DNA of 64,000 nucleotides, taken from the NCBI RefSeq assembly GCF_002760665.1, contig NZ_PDOB01000001.1:1-64000 (forward strand), written 5' to 3'. Made by a program: the position numbers and the translations under genes. Positions within the stretch are counted from its first letter, which is position 1. Each line of letters opens with the position of its first letter. This document shows positions 19,031 to 31,797 of the stretch, piece by piece. Below the pieces are notes generated by a model, which saw only the letters and a program-made list of their open reading frames with translations, made no database searches and had not been told where the DNA came from. The DNA is from Massilia psychrophila (GTDB lineage: Bacteria; Pseudomonadota; Gammaproteobacteria; Burkholderiales; Burkholderiaceae_D).

Positions 19031-19121
19031 CGAAGTGCTCCTGAAAGGTGGGGTATCGAAAAAAAGGCTTTCCGTCGCTGGAAAGCCTGGGTGCTGGTGA
19101 GTGCGAGCAAGCGCCGGCGCC

Positions 19122-20387
19122 TTATGGCAGCTCGGCCGTCTCCCATTCCTTTTGCACCGGTGGAACGAGCTCGTTTTCCCACTTGGCGACGACGGCGGTG
19201 GCGATGCCGTTGCCGATGACGTTGGTGGCCGAACGCCCCATATCGAGGAAATGGTCGATCCCGAGCAGCAGCAGCAGGCCCGCTTCCGGGATGTTGAACT
19301 GGGCCAGCGTGGCGGCAATCACCACCAGCGAAGCGCGCGGCACGCCGGCCATGCCTTTCGAGGTCAGCATCAGCACCAGCATCATCGTCAGCTGTGCGCC
19401 GAGCGACATCTCGATGCCGTAGGCCTGGGCGATGAACACGACAGCGAAGGTGCAGTACATCATCGAGCCGTCGAGGTTGAACGAGTAACCAATCGGCAGC
19501 ACGAATGCGGCGATACGGTTGCGCACGCCGAAGCGCTCCAGGCCTTCGAGCGTTTTCGGGAATGCCGCTTCCGACGAGGCGGTCGAAAACGCCAGCAAGG
19601 TCGGCTCGCGCAGTTCAGCGAGCAGGCGCAGCACGCGCGGGCCGAGGAACAGGAAGCCGATGAAAATGAGCACGATCCACAGCAGCACGATGCCGAAGTA
19701 GAACTGCGCCATGAACATGCCGTAGGTCTTGAGCACGCCTAAGCCGCTCTTGGCGATGATGGCGCAGACCGCCGCAAACACGGCCAATGGCGCCAGGTTC
19801 ATGACGTAGCCGGTGACCTTGAGCATGATGTGGGCGATACCGTCGATGGCGTCGACCAGCGGCTTGGCGCGCTCGCCTACCGCGGCGGCGCCGGTGCCGA
19901 AGAAGATCGAGAAGATGACGATTTGCAGGATCTCGTTTTTGGCCATGCCATCGACGATCGAGGCCGGCACCAGGTGAGTGATGAATTCCTTGAGCGTCAG
20001 GCTCGACGTGGTGATGCCCGACGCGGTGCCGGCGGCCGGCACCAGGTTCGACAGCGCCAGCGCGTCGCCCGGGCGGAACAGGTTCACCAGGATCAGGCCG
20101 AGCGAGAGCGAAATGACCGAGGCGATGACGAACCAGCCGAGCGCCTTGATGCCGATGCGCCCCACTTCGCGGGTGTCGCCCATCCTGGCGATACCGACCA
20201 CCAGCGTCGAAAACACCAGCGGCGCGATGATCATCTTAATCAAGCGCAGGAACACGGTCGTCACCAGCGACAGCATGTCGGCAAACGCGGCCGGATTGGC
20301 CAGGCTGGTGTTGGCGAAGTAGCCAACCACGATCCCGAGCGCTAAGCCGATCAGGATGTAGACGGTCAGGCGATTTCGTTTATTCAT
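19122..20387 (-). CDS. Dicarboxylate/amino acid:cation symporter (DctA/GltP family)
   Basis: A 421-residue inner-membrane transporter with eight or so hydrophobic segments. The serine-rich re-entrant loop ([16 protein letters not shown]) and the [18 protein letters not shown] motif identify the DAACS family, which imports aspartate, glutamate or C4-dicarboxylates with protons or sodium. AGGAAG precedes the ATG at 20387. It is divergent from an amino-acid ABC ATPase gene and upstream of amidohydrolase and asparaginase genes, so acidic amino acids are the likelier cargo. Confidence 0.9.
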   Translation of the reverse strand: MNKRNRLTVYILIGLALGIVVGYFANTSLANPAAFADMLSLVTTVFLRLIKMIIAPLVFSTLVVGIARMGDTREVGRIGIKALGWFVIASVISLSLGLILVNLFRPGDALALSNLVPAAGTASGITTSSLTLKEFITHLVPASIVDGMAKNEILQIVIFSIFFGTGAAAVGERAKPLVDAIDGIAHIMLKVTGYVMNLAPLAVFAAVCAIIAKSGLGVLKTYGMFMAQFYFGIVLLWIVLIFIGFLFLGPRVLRLLAELREPTLLAFSTASSEAAFPKTLEGLERFGVRNRIAAFVLPIGYSFNLDGSMMYCTFAVVFIAQAYGIEMSLGAQLTMMLVLMLTSKGMAGVPRASLVVIAATLAQFNIPEAGLLLLLGIDHFLDMGRSATNVIGNGIATAVVAKWENELVPPVQKEWETAELP

Positions 20388-20587
20388 ATGCGGCGCTTCC
20401 TGTGATTGAGTCGATCCGTGCTTCGAAGAGGCTGGAGATTCCCTATTCCCGCCTTGCGTTCTCGGGCAAAATACGGTTCTTTTGCGAGCGCGACGGCGGA
20501 ATATGCTGATGCTATTAGCAAGTTCCGCAGTATCCTGAGCATTTCCGATGCTGTCAAGCATGCTTGGCCCCACGAACAACGGACAAT

Positions 20588-21313
<726 letters not shown>

Positions 21314-21321
21314 CCTCGCTG

Positions 21322-21365
21322 GCCGCTAAACATCTCACCGTCATCCTCGCGCTAGCGGCAATCCA
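21322..21365 (-). repeat. Dispersed intergenic repeat, copy 1
   Basis: Read on the minus strand, TGGATTGCCGCTAGCGCGAG followed by GATGACGGTGAG and TTTAGCGG closely matches the stretch at 53970-54012. It is a family of short palindromic intergenic elements with a GCCGC..GCG core and a GATGACG tail, similar to ones known from many proteobacteria. The rest of the 250-base gap before pyrC shows nothing else definite. Confidence 0.6.
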
Positions 21366-21563
21366 TGCCGAGTGCGCTAAATGGCAAACCAAGCTCAGTA
21401 TGGAGCTCATTCATGCAGTGCATGAATGAGCGCTGCGCGGGGACGACATGAAATTTGATGATTTTCGCAAAATGCCCGGCCGCGTTCGGTTTAACGCGGC
21501 CGACATCTGCCTTTGCGCCGGGGCAGCAGGTAAAATGATGCCAATCGCTCTCCGAAAGCCGCC

Positions 21564-22613
21564 ATGTCCCTCATCGATACCCCCCAAACCCTGACCATCA
21601 CCCGTCCCGACGACTGGCACCTGCACCTGCGCGACGGCGCGGCGCTGGCCAGCGTGCTGCCGCACAGCGCGCGCCAGTTTGCCCGCGCCATCGTGATGCC
21701 GAACCTCAAACCTCCCATCACCACCACCGCGATGGCCGGGGCCTACCGCGAGCGCATCCTGGCAGCGCTGCCGGCCGGCATGCAATTTGAACCCTTGATG
21801 ACGCTGTACCTGACCGACGCGACCGAACCCGACGAGATCCGCCGCGCGCAGGACAGCGGTTTCGTTCACGCCGTCAAGCTGTACCCGGCCGGCGCCACGA
21901 CCAATTCGGCCGCCGGCGTCACCGACCTCGCGCGCTGCTACAAGACGCTGGAAGTGATGCAGCAGGTCGGCATGCCGTTGCTGGTGCACGGCGAAGTCAC
22001 CGACCAGGACATCGACCTGTTCGACCGCGAAGCCGTCTTCATCGAGCGCGTGATGCGCCCGCTGCGGCGTGACATGCCGGCGCTTAAAATCGTCTTCGAG
22101 CACATCACCACCCGCGACGCGGCCCAGTACGTCGCCGAGGCCGAAGGCCCGATCGCCGCCACCATCACCGCCCACCACCTGCTGTACAACCGCAACGAGA
22201 TGTTCAAGGGCGGCATTCGGCCGCATTTCTACTGCCTGCCGGTGCTCAAGCGCGAAGAACACCGGCTGGCGCTCATGACGGCGGCCACCAGCGGCGACGA
22301 GCGCTTCTTTCTCGGCACCGATTCGGCGCCGCACGCCGTTGGCGCCAAGGAAACCGCGTGCGGCTGCGCCGGCTGCTACACCGCGCTGCACGCGATGGAG
22401 ATGTATTGCGAGGCGTTCGAGCGCGCCGGCGCGCTCGACAAGCTTGAAGGTTTTGCCAGCTTCCATGGCGCCGATTTTTACGAACTGCCGCGCAACCAGA
22501 CGACCGTCACGCTCAAGCGCGAAACCTGGACCTTGCCGCAAACGGTGCCGCTGGGCGACGCCACCCTGGCGCCGCTGAACGCCGGCGAGCAGATCAACTG
22601 GAAGCTGCTCTAG
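21564..22613 (+). CDS. pyrC: Dihydroorotase
   Basis: A 349-residue zinc enzyme of pyrimidine synthesis that cyclises carbamoyl aspartate to dihydroorotate. [12 protein letters not shown] near residues 14-25 gives the two metal His, [13 protein letters not shown] the carboxylated Lys, LVHGEV and FEHITT further ligands, and GTDSAPH the catalytic Asp. Length matches class II PyrC (E. coli, 348). The downstream DUF3025 gene starts 7 bases after its stop, so the two form an operon. Confidence 0.95.
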   Translation: MSLIDTPQTLTITRPDDWHLHLRDGAALASVLPHSARQFARAIVMPNLKPPITTTAMAGAYRERILAALPAGMQFEPLMTLYLTDATEPDEIRRAQDSGFVHAVKLYPAGATTNSAAGVTDLARCYKTLEVMQQVGMPLLVHGEVTDQDIDLFDREAVFIERVMRPLRRDMPALKIVFEHITTRDAAQYVAEAEGPIAATITAHHLLYNRNEMFKGGIRPHFYCLPVLKREEHRLALMTAATSGDERFFLGTDSAPHAVGAKETACGCAGCYTALHAMEMYCEAFERAGALDKLEGFASFHGADFYELPRNQTTVTLKRETWTLPQTVPLGDATLAPLNAGEQINWKLL

Positions 22614-22620
22614 AGCGCAC

Positions 22621-23421
22621 ATGCTGCCGAAGATTGACTGGAGCCAGCCGTGGTACGACTCGGTGCGGCCCGCGGTTGCGCGCCTGAAGCTGGACGACGA
22701 CGACTGGATCGCCGCCTTCAATGCCCGCGCAGGCGAGCTCGGCCTGCACAACGCCGGCGGCCAGCCACTGCGCTTCGTACCGCAGGCCGCACTGCCGGAA
22801 GGGCAAGCGTACGAACAATTCATCGGCGCCACCGGCTGCGTGCCGACGCGCGATAACCTGCACGATTTTTTCAACGCGCTGGTGTGGCTCACTTTCCCGC
22901 GGATCAAGCAGCAGCTCAACGCCTTGCAGTCGGCGCAGATCGCGCTAGCCGGCGTCGGCAAGTCGCGCGGACCGGCGCGCGACGCCGCCACCATTTTCGA
23001 CGAAAATTCGGCGCTGCTGGTAGTGCGCGACTCGGCAGATAGCCGCGCACTGGTGGCCGCCTTGCGCGGCCACCAGTGGTGTGAGGCCTTCTGCGACCGC
23101 CGCGCCGTCTTCGGCGGCGAAGCCCAGGTCTGGCTGTTCGGCCACGCGCTGATGGAAAAGCTGGTCGCGCCGCGCAAGGCGATCACCGCCCATACCCGTG
23201 TCGTCACTGCCGGCGACGCCTATTTTGCGCTGGCGCCGGATGCGCGGCGCGCCTGGATCGACGGACACGTTTGCGCCATGCTCGCGGCCGAGCCGCTCAG
23301 CACGGCCGGCTTCACACCGCTGCCGGTGCTCGGCGTGCCGGGATGGTGGCCGCAACAGGATCAGGCGTTTTATGCCGACGCCAGCGTGTTTCGCCCGAAA
23401 CGGACTGGCTATCATCTTTAA
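22621..23421 (+). CDS. DUF3025 domain-containing protein
   Basis: A 266-residue soluble protein. The conserved block NLHDFFNALVWLTFPR near residues 79-94 and the preceding FVPQAALPEGQAYEQFI segment mark the DUF3025 family of unknown function. No signal peptide or membrane segment is visible. It is tightly linked to pyrC (7-base gap), an arrangement that may say something about its role but does not define it. Confidence 0.82.
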   Translation: MLPKIDWSQPWYDSVRPAVARLKLDDDDWIAAFNARAGELGLHNAGGQPLRFVPQAALPEGQAYEQFIGATGCVPTRDNLHDFFNALVWLTFPRIKQQLNALQSAQIALAGVGKSRGPARDAATIFDENSALLVVRDSADSRALVAALRGHQWCEAFCDRRAVFGGEAQVWLFGHALMEKLVAPRKAITAHTRVVTAGDAYFALAPDARRAWIDGHVCAMLAAEPLSTAGFTPLPVLGVPGWWPQQDQAFYADASVFRPKRTGYHL

Positions 23422-23545
23422 TAAATCAATATCGAAGTAGCCGGCGGCTGGTTTGTCGAGAGGTGCGCAGTCGTCGGCTGACATATCGATTAAATCCAGC
23501 TACTCCGCCATAGCTGTCCCTGGCACTGACACATCTGATCGTTGT

Positions 23546-23616
23546 AAAAGGAGTGAACTGATTATGTTCAACCCTCGCAACGCGTACTGATCGCGCCGGT
23601 GCCGATCAGGGTTTTT
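23546..23616 (+). other. Eight-codon ORF with strong ribosome site, ending in a terminator hairpin
   Basis: AAAAGGAG is followed after ten bases by ATG and an eight-codon frame (MFNPRNAY, stop at 23588-23590). Its last bases form the left arm of a CTGATCG/CGATCAG hairpin followed by GGTTTTT. The hairpin is the likely terminator of the pyrC-DUF3025 unit. The mini-ORF may be a real small peptide or chance. The rest of the 271-base gap (23422-23692) shows nothing recognisable. Confidence 0.45.
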
Positions 23617-23692
23617 GCTCGGCGGCTGGCCCGGTGACTGTTCGGTGCCACCGCCCACGGAAAGCTTGCGCTTACCGGGCTCAAGCCTTGCC

Positions 23693-25753
23693 TTAGACCT
23701 TGAGAAACTCTTCTTTGCCGCCCAGCCAGCGCGCCAGGTGCGCTTCGACGGTGGCGGCTTGTTCGGCGCCGGTTGCATGCAGCAGGTCGTGCGCCACTTC
23801 GCGCGCCTGCTCGACTAGCCACTGGTCGGTTTCGAGATCGGCGAAGCGTAGCATGGCCTGGCCGGACTGGCGCGCGCCGAGGAATTCGCCGGGCCCGCGG
23901 ATCTCGAGGTCGCGCCGCGCGATCTCGAAACCGTCGGTGGTTTCACGCATCGTCATCAAGCGCTGCTTGGCGATACCGCCGAGCGGGCTTTGGTACAGCA
24001 GCAGGCAGACCGATGCCGCCGAGCCGCGGCCGACCCGGCCACGCAACTGGTGCAGCTGCGACAGGCCGAAGCGCTCGGCGTGCTCGATCACCATCAGCGA
24101 CGCATTCGGCACGTCGACGCCGACTTCGATCACGGTGGTGGCCACCAGCACCTGCACCGCGCCCGCCGTGAATGCATCCATCACGTCTTGTTTTTCAGCC
24201 GGTTTCAGGCGCCCGTGCACCAGGCCGACCTGCAAATCGGGCAGCGCCTCGGCCAGCATGGCGTGAGTGTCGGTCGCGGTCTGCAGTTGCAGCGCTTCGG
24301 ATTCCTCGATCAAAGGGCAGACCCAGTACACCTGGCGACCTTCGAGCGCGGCCGCGTGCACCCGTTCGATGACTTCATCGCGGCGGTTCTGGTCGATGGC
24401 GCGCGTGACGATCGGACTGCGTCCGGGCGGTAGTTCGTCGATCACCGACACCTCCAGGTCGGCGTAATACGTCATCGCCAGCGTGCGCGGTATCGGCGTG
24501 GCCGACATCATCAGCTGGTGCGGGGTCTTGCCGTTGCTGCCCTTGTTGCGCAGGCTGAGGCGCTGGCCGACGCCGAAACGGTGCTGCTCGTCGACGATCA
24601 CCAGGCCGAGCCTGGCAAATTGCACCGTGTCCTGGATCAGCGCATGGGTGCCGATCACCAGTTGCGCTTCGCCCGATTCGACCAGCGCGGTAGTGGCGAC
24701 CTTGTCTTTTTTCTTCAGGCTGCCGGTCAGCCACGCGACCTTGACGCCGAGCGGCTCCATCCAGCCGGCGATTTTGCGGAAGTGCTGGTCGGCGAGGATG
24801 CCGGTGGGCGCCATCAGCGCCGCCTGATAGCCGTTGTCGATTGCCTGGGCAGCGGCCAGCGCGGCGACGACGGTCTTGCCGCTGCCGACGTCGCCCTGCA
24901 GCAGGCGCTGCATCGGATAGGGATGGCGCAGGTCGGTGCGAATTTCCGCCAGCACGCGGGCCTGGGCGCCGGTCAGTTTAAACGGCAGCACGGCGGTGAA
25001 CGCGGAGGTCAAGGCGCCGACGGTCTGGATCACCGGCGCACCCTTGGCGCGGCGCGCCCGCTGCGCGCGCTTGAGCGAGAGCTGCTGCGCCAGCAGTTCG
25101 TCGAACTTCATGCGCACCCATGCCGGGTGCGAGCGGTCCATCAGCGCGTTCTCGTCGATTTCCTGCGGCGGCGAGTGCAGCAGCCGCACCGACGGCTCGA
25201 ACTGCGCCAGGTTCATCGTGCGCAGCAGGCTGGCCGGCAGCGTGTCGTGCCAGTCGACGCGCGCCATCGCCGCATTGATGGCGCGTCGCAAAATCGCCTG
25301 CGACAGCCCTTCGCCGGACGGATAAACGGGCGTGAGCACGGTCGGCAGCGGCGCGCCCTGGACAATGACTTTATAGGCCGGATGGACCATCTCGGCGCCA
25401 AAAAAGCCGTGCTTGAGCTCGCCGCGGGCGCGTACCCGCGTGCCCTCGGCCAGCTGCTTGACCTGGCTGCCGTAGAAATTCATGAAGCGCAGCACCATGT
25501 CGCCCGTCTGGTCGGCGATCGTCACCAGCAGCTGGCGGCGCGGGCGCAGGCTGATCTCGTTCTTGGTGACGACGCCCTCGACCTGCGACACGTGGCCGCC
25601 GCGCAGGCAAGCCTCGTGGATCGACACCACCTGCGTCTCGTCCTCATAGCGCATCGGCAGGTGCAGCACCAGGTCCATGTCGGTGTGCAGGCCCAGCCTG
25701 GCGAGCTTGGTTTCGTTGGTTTTTGGCGCCGGTTTTAGTTTGGATGAAGGCAT
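23693..25753 (-). CDS. recG: ATP-dependent DNA helicase RecG
   Basis: A 686-residue superfamily 2 helicase that remodels stalled forks and Holliday junctions. The N-terminal wedge/OB part (to about 250) is followed by Walker A LLQGDVGSGKTVVAAL near residue 290, the DEQH box VDEQHRFGVGQR, SATPIPRTLAM, and the C-terminal helicase motifs TTVIEVGVDVPNA and LRGRVGRG. Length fits E. coli RecG (693). The frame stays open to 27013, but that part is antisense to queA. It is divergent from queA. Confidence 0.95.
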   Translation of the reverse strand: MPSSKLKPAPKTNETKLARLGLHTDMDLVLHLPMRYEDETQVVSIHEACLRGGHVSQVEGVVTKNEISLRPRRQLLVTIADQTGDMVLRFMNFYGSQVKQLAEGTRVRARGELKHGFFGAEMVHPAYKVIVQGAPLPTVLTPVYPSGEGLSQAILRRAINAAMARVDWHDTLPASLLRTMNLAQFEPSVRLLHSPPQEIDENALMDRSHPAWVRMKFDELLAQQLSLKRAQRARRAKGAPVIQTVGALTSAFTAVLPFKLTGAQARVLAEIRTDLRHPYPMQRLLQGDVGSGKTVVAALAAAQAIDNGYQAALMAPTGILADQHFRKIAGWMEPLGVKVAWLTGSLKKKDKVATTALVESGEAQLVIGTHALIQDTVQFARLGLVIVDEQHRFGVGQRLSLRNKGSNGKTPHQLMMSATPIPRTLAMTYYADLEVSVIDELPPGRSPIVTRAIDQNRRDEVIERVHAAALEGRQVYWVCPLIEESEALQLQTATDTHAMLAEALPDLQVGLVHGRLKPAEKQDVMDAFTAGAVQVLVATTVIEVGVDVPNASLMVIEHAERFGLSQLHQLRGRVGRGSAASVCLLLYQSPLGGIAKQRLMTMRETTDGFEIARRDLEIRGPGEFLGARQSGQAMLRFADLETDQWLVEQAREVAHDLLHATGAEQAATVEAHLARWLGGKEEFLKV

Positions 25754-25879
25754 GTCGCGGTTTTTGCAGGGCAAGTGGCGTAAAATAGAGGGTTGCCTTG
25801 CGTGAGTGAGCCGTATTGTACGGCCCTTGACTCCAATTTTCACAGAATTACCACAATGTCTCCGCTTATGTGTCCGCCT

Positions 25880-28049
<2,170 letters not shown>

Positions 28050-28071
28050 CCGCTCCGAAGCATGGCACCCA

Positions 28072-28108
28072 CCAAATAATAAACGGGTCTGACCCGTTTG
28101 TTATTTGG
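28072..28108. repeat. REP-like palindrome, copy 1
   Basis: An 18-base arm inverted repeat centred on T28090, with one T/G mismatch, contains the core AAACGGGTCTGACCCGTTT. It follows tgt by 22 bases and may end its transcript. The same core occurs beside the RAYT gene near 35.6-36.6 kb. Confidence 0.85.
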
Positions 28109-28129
28109 GGTATGGTCCCAGTTCCAAAG

Positions 28130-28153
28130 AAAAAACGGGTCTGACCCCATTTT
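28130..28153. repeat. REP-like element, copy 2
   Basis: AAAAAACGGGTCTGACCCCA repeats the core of the neighbouring palindrome in the same orientation, 22 bases further on. The pair lies between tgt and yajC. Confidence 0.8.
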
Positions 28154-28284
28154 AAATCTTGGCAACACCTTGCAAAAAAGAATTAAGGCTCTCAGATAGC
28201 CGGAAGTGACTCGGCCTGTCCTGCCAGTGCTAGAATACAGCGCTGCTTTTTTTAACCAAGTAAGAACCAATAACTGGAGTAAAC

Positions 28285-28620
28285 GTGTTCATTTCTAACG
28301 CTTATGCGCAATCGGCCGGCACCGCAGCCGATGTCGGCATGATGGGTAACCTGACGACTTTCGCGCCGCTGGTCTTGATGTTTGTAGTCATGTATTTCCT
28401 GATGATCCGTCCGCAGCAAAAACGCGCCAAAGAACAAAAAACGATGATGGACGCGCTCGCCAAGGGCGACGAAATCATCACCTCGGGCGGCATTCTCGGC
28501 CGGGTATCGAAAGTGAGCGACACCTACGTGACGGTCGAAATCGCTGCCAACACCGACATCGTGGTGCAGAAGAATTCGATCACCACCTTGCTGCCGAAGG
28601 GCACCCTGAAGTCGCTGTAA
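28285..28620 (+). CDS. yajC: Preprotein translocase subunit YajC
   Basis: A 111-residue protein with one N-terminal membrane segment (LVLMFVVMYFLMIRPQQKR near residues 31-49) and a small cytosolic domain with ITSGGILGRV. It associates with SecDF and SecYEG in the inner membrane. The start codon is GTG with GGAG ahead of it. It begins the yajC-secD-secF unit. Confidence 0.95.
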   Translation: MFISNAYAQSAGTAADVGMMGNLTTFAPLVLMFVVMYFLMIRPQQKRAKEQKTMMDALAKGDEIITSGGILGRVSKVSDTYVTVEIAANTDIVVQKNSITTLLPKGTLKSL

Positions 28621-28677
28621 GCCTGCCGGGCGGCCGCGTGCCGCCTACGCCTGCTCACCCTTGAACGCTGGAAGATT

Positions 28678-30552
28678 ATGAATCGCTATCCCCTCTGGAA
28701 ATATATCCTGATCGTCGTCACGCTGCTGCTCGGCGCGCTGTACACGGTGCCGAATTATTTTGGCGAATCACCGGCGTTGCAAGTGACGACTGGCAAGACA
28801 GCCGTCAAGGTGACCAGCGCGACCACGGACCAGGTCGCCCAGGCGCTCAAGAAGGAGGGCATCGCGCCTGACCGCATCAGCCTCGAGGAAGCCGGCAGCC
28901 ATACCTCGGTGCGGGTACGCTTTTCGACCACGGATGCCCAGTTCAAAGCCAAGCTGGCGCTCGAGCGCGACATGAACCGCGACCAGACCGACCCGGACTA
29001 CATCGTCACCGTCAACCTGGTCAAGAACACGCCGGCGTGGATGCAGGCGGTGCGCGCGCTGCCGATGAACCTCGGCCTCGACTTGCGCGGCGGCGTCCAC
29101 TTCCTGATGCAGGTCGACGCCAAGGGCGTGCTGGAAAACAAGATCAAGGGCTTGCAGTCGAGCGCGCGCGGCATCTTGCGCGACAAAAATGTCCGCCACG
29201 CCGGTATCGAACGCATCGGCAACAGCCTCGAAATCAGGTTCCGCGACGCCGAAACCCGCTCGCGCGCGCGCGATGTGCTGTCTGGCCAGCTGGCCGAGCT
29301 CGCGTTTGCCGACAGCGCCGACGGCGCCGACCTGAAACTGGTCGTTACCCTCAAGCCCGATGCGCTCAAGCGCACGGTCGAGGAAGGCGTCAAGCAGAAC
29401 ATCGTCACGCTGTCGAAGCGGATCAACGAACTGGGCGTGTCCGAGCCGATCGTCCAGCAACAGGGCGCCGAACGGATCGTGATCCAGCTGCCGGGCGTGC
29501 AGGACGTGGCGCGGGCGAAAGATATCATCGGCCGCACCGCGACGCTCGAAATGCGCATGGTCGACGAATCGATCACTCCGGGCACCGAAACCTCGGCCGC
29601 CGTTCCGCTCAACTCGGAATTGTTTTTGGTCGGCACCGGTGCCCCGGTCGTGCTCTACAAGGAAGTGATCCTGACCGGCGAGTACATCTCCAGCGCCACC
29701 GCGACGCTCGACCAGAACCAGCAACCAGCCGTCAGCCTCGACCTGAACGGCGACGGCGGGCGCAAGATGCGCGAAGCGACGCGTGAGCGCATCGGCAAGC
29801 GCATGGCGATCCTGCTCAAGGAAAAAGGCAAGTACACGGTGGCCTCGGTAGCAACCGTGCAGAGCGAACTGGGCAGCTCGTTCCAGATCTCCAACATGGG
29901 CACCGGCGAGCGCGCCAGCGAACTGGCGCTGCTGCTGCGCTCGGGCGCGTTGTCGGCGCCGATGGAGTTTGTCGAAGAGCGCGTGATCGGGCCGCAACTG
30001 GGCGCCGAAAACATTGCCAAAGGACTGTTCTCGACCGTGTACGGCTTCGCCGCAATCGCCTTCTTCATGATCGTGTACTACCAGATGTTCGGCTTCTTCA
30101 GCGTGCTGGCACTTGCTTGCAACCTGCTGTTCCTGCTGGCGCTGCTGTCGATGCTGCAGGCGACCTTGACCCTGCCGGGCATTGCCGCTATCGCGCTCGC
30201 GCTCGGCATGGCGATCGACGCCAACGTGCTGATCAACGAGCGCATCCGCGAGGAACTACGAAACGGCGCTACGCCGCAGGCGGCGATCGCGGCCGGTTTC
30301 GACCGTGCCTGGGCCACCATTCTCGACTCGAACGTGACGACACTGATCGTCGGCCTGGCGCTGCTGGTGTTCGGTTCCGGCGCGGTGCGCGGTTTTGCGG
30401 TGGTGCACTGCTTAGGTATCTTGACGTCGATGTTCTCGGCGGTATTCGTCTCGCGTGGCGTGGTCAACCTCTGGTACGGCCGCAAGAAGAAACTGGGCAA
30501 GATTGCCATCGGTACGGTCTGGACGCCTGGCGTGACCAGCATCCGAAAGTAA
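28678..30552 (+). CDS. secD: Protein translocase subunit SecD
   Basis: A 624-residue RND-type membrane protein that, with SecF, uses the proton gradient to pull secreted proteins through SecYEG. The first membrane segment is at residues 8-26, a large periplasmic region carries MNLGLDLRGGVHFLMQVD (D1 motif), and the C-terminal third holds five further membrane segments with ALGMAIDANVLINERIREE (D4). GGAAG precedes the ATG. Confidence 0.97.
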   Translation: MNRYPLWKYILIVVTLLLGALYTVPNYFGESPALQVTTGKTAVKVTSATTDQVAQALKKEGIAPDRISLEEAGSHTSVRVRFSTTDAQFKAKLALERDMNRDQTDPDYIVTVNLVKNTPAWMQAVRALPMNLGLDLRGGVHFLMQVDAKGVLENKIKGLQSSARGILRDKNVRHAGIERIGNSLEIRFRDAETRSRARDVLSGQLAELAFADSADGADLKLVVTLKPDALKRTVEEGVKQNIVTLSKRINELGVSEPIVQQQGAERIVIQLPGVQDVARAKDIIGRTATLEMRMVDESITPGTETSAAVPLNSELFLVGTGAPVVLYKEVILTGEYISSATATLDQNQQPAVSLDLNGDGGRKMREATRERIGKRMAILLKEKGKYTVASVATVQSELGSSFQISNMGTGERASELALLLRSGALSAPMEFVEERVIGPQLGAENIAKGLFSTVYGFAAIAFFMIVYYQMFGFFSVLALACNLLFLLALLSMLQATLTLPGIAAIALALGMAIDANVLINERIREELRNGATPQAAIAAGFDRAWATILDSNVTTLIVGLALLVFGSGAVRGFAVVHCLGILTSMFSAVFVSRGVVNLWYGRKKKLGKIAIGTVWTPGVTSIRK

Positions 30553-30595
30553 GCCCGAACGAACCATAGCGCTACTCACCTGTACAGGATTCAAG

Positions 30596-31618
30596 ATGGA
30601 ATTTTTCAGAATCAAGAAGGACATTCCCTTCATGCGCCACGCGTTGATTTTCAACGTGGTGTCGGCACTGACCTTTGTCGCGGCGGTGTTTTTCCTGGTG
30701 ACCAAAGGCTTGCATTTCTCGGTCGAGTTCACCGGCGGCACCAAGATGGAGCTGCGCTATCCGCATGCGGCCGACCAGGAAAAGATCCGCCGCAGCCTCG
30801 TCACGCTTGGCTACGAGCAGCCCGAAGTAACCAGCTTCGGCACCGCACAGGACATCATGCTGCGCCTGCCCCCCCTGAAGGGCCAGACCGGCGGCAATGG
30901 TTCGACGGCCGCCTTCAACGCGTTGTGCGCGGCTGAAGGCGGCACGCCGAAGCAGATTGACAGCGTCAGCCCGGCTGGCCAACCGGTGTCCAAGAAAGGC
31001 TGCGTCAATGCTGCCGGCGCCGAAGTGGTCAGCCTGCAGGCGGTCGATTTCGTCGGCCCGCAAGTGGGCGATGAGCTGGCGCAGAGCGGCTTGAACGCGC
31101 TGATCATGGTGATCGTCGGCGTGATGATTTACCTGGCGATCCGATTCGAATGGAAATTTGCGGTAGCGGCGATCGTCGCCAATTTGCACGACGTCATCAT
31201 TATCCTCGGCTTCTTCGCCTTCTTTCAGTGGGAATTTTCGCTCACCGTGCTGGCCGCGGTGCTGGCCGTGCTGGGTTATTCGGTCAATGAATCGGTGGTT
31301 ATTTTCGACCGGATTCGCGAGAACTTCCGCAAGCAGCGCAAGGCGGCGGTGGCCGAAGTGATCGACAACGCCATCACCAGCACGATTTCGCGCACCATCA
31401 TCACCCACGGCTGTACCCAGATGATGGTGCTGTCGATGCTGCTGTTCGGCGGCCAGACGCTGCATTATTTTGCCATTGCGCTGACGATCGGCATCTTGTT
31501 CGGCATTTACTCGTCGGTGTTCGTCGCCGCGGCGATCGCGATGTGGCTCGGCGTCAAGCGCGAAGACTTGATCAAGCCGATCAAGGAAAAAGACGAGACC
31601 GACGGCGCTGTCGTATGA
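30596..31618 (+). CDS. secF: Protein translocase subunit SecF
   Basis: A 340-residue partner of SecD with six membrane segments. It has the VEFTGGTKMELRY motif after TM1, VLGYSVNESVVIFDRIREN and TISRTIITHGCTQMMV in the membrane part. The SecD-SecF gap is 43 bases, and a strong terminator follows the gene. Confidence 0.97.
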   Translation: MEFFRIKKDIPFMRHALIFNVVSALTFVAAVFFLVTKGLHFSVEFTGGTKMELRYPHAADQEKIRRSLVTLGYEQPEVTSFGTAQDIMLRLPPLKGQTGGNGSTAAFNALCAAEGGTPKQIDSVSPAGQPVSKKGCVNAAGAEVVSLQAVDFVGPQVGDELAQSGLNALIMVIVGVMIYLAIRFEWKFAVAAIVANLHDVIIILGFFAFFQWEFSLTVLAAVLAVLGYSVNESVVIFDRIRENFRKQRKAAVAEVIDNAITSTISRTIITHGCTQMMVLSMLLFGGQTLHYFAIALTIGILFGIYSSVFVAAAIAMWLGVKREDLIKPIKEKDETDGAVV

Positions 31619-31642
31619 GGCGACCCAGGCAACAAGTCGTTG

Positions 31643-31668
31643 AAGGGCAGCGCACGCTGCCCTTTTTT
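31643..31668 (+). terminator. Rho-independent terminator of yajC-secD-secF
   Basis: AAGGGCAGCG and CGCTGCCCTT form a stem with a two-base loop, followed by a run of T, 25 bases after the secF stop. Confidence 0.92.
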
Positions 31669-31797
31669 GCTTGCTCAGAAAGATAGGCGTGGAAACGAGA
31701 GAAATGCTCCAGTTATGTGGGGCAACGCACAGAACGTTACGCCGGTCAGAACTATAGTGAAGCTGTCTCTTTCAGGACATCCCTAGTTTTGGACTTA
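31669..31797 (+). ncRNA. Possible small RNA between two terminators
   Basis: The 129 bases between the secF terminator and a second, separate terminator at 31798-31829 hold no credible gene on either strand. A free-standing terminator with its own upstream stretch suggests a small RNA. A TATAGT at 31753-31758 could be a -10 box but has no good -35, so the 5' end is undetermined. No known RNA family was recognised. Confidence 0.35.

Noticed and set aside
23422-23692. A pseudogene between the DUF3025 gene and recG
   Set aside because: No frame on either strand shows recognisable protein similarity; only the mini-ORF and hairpin stand out.
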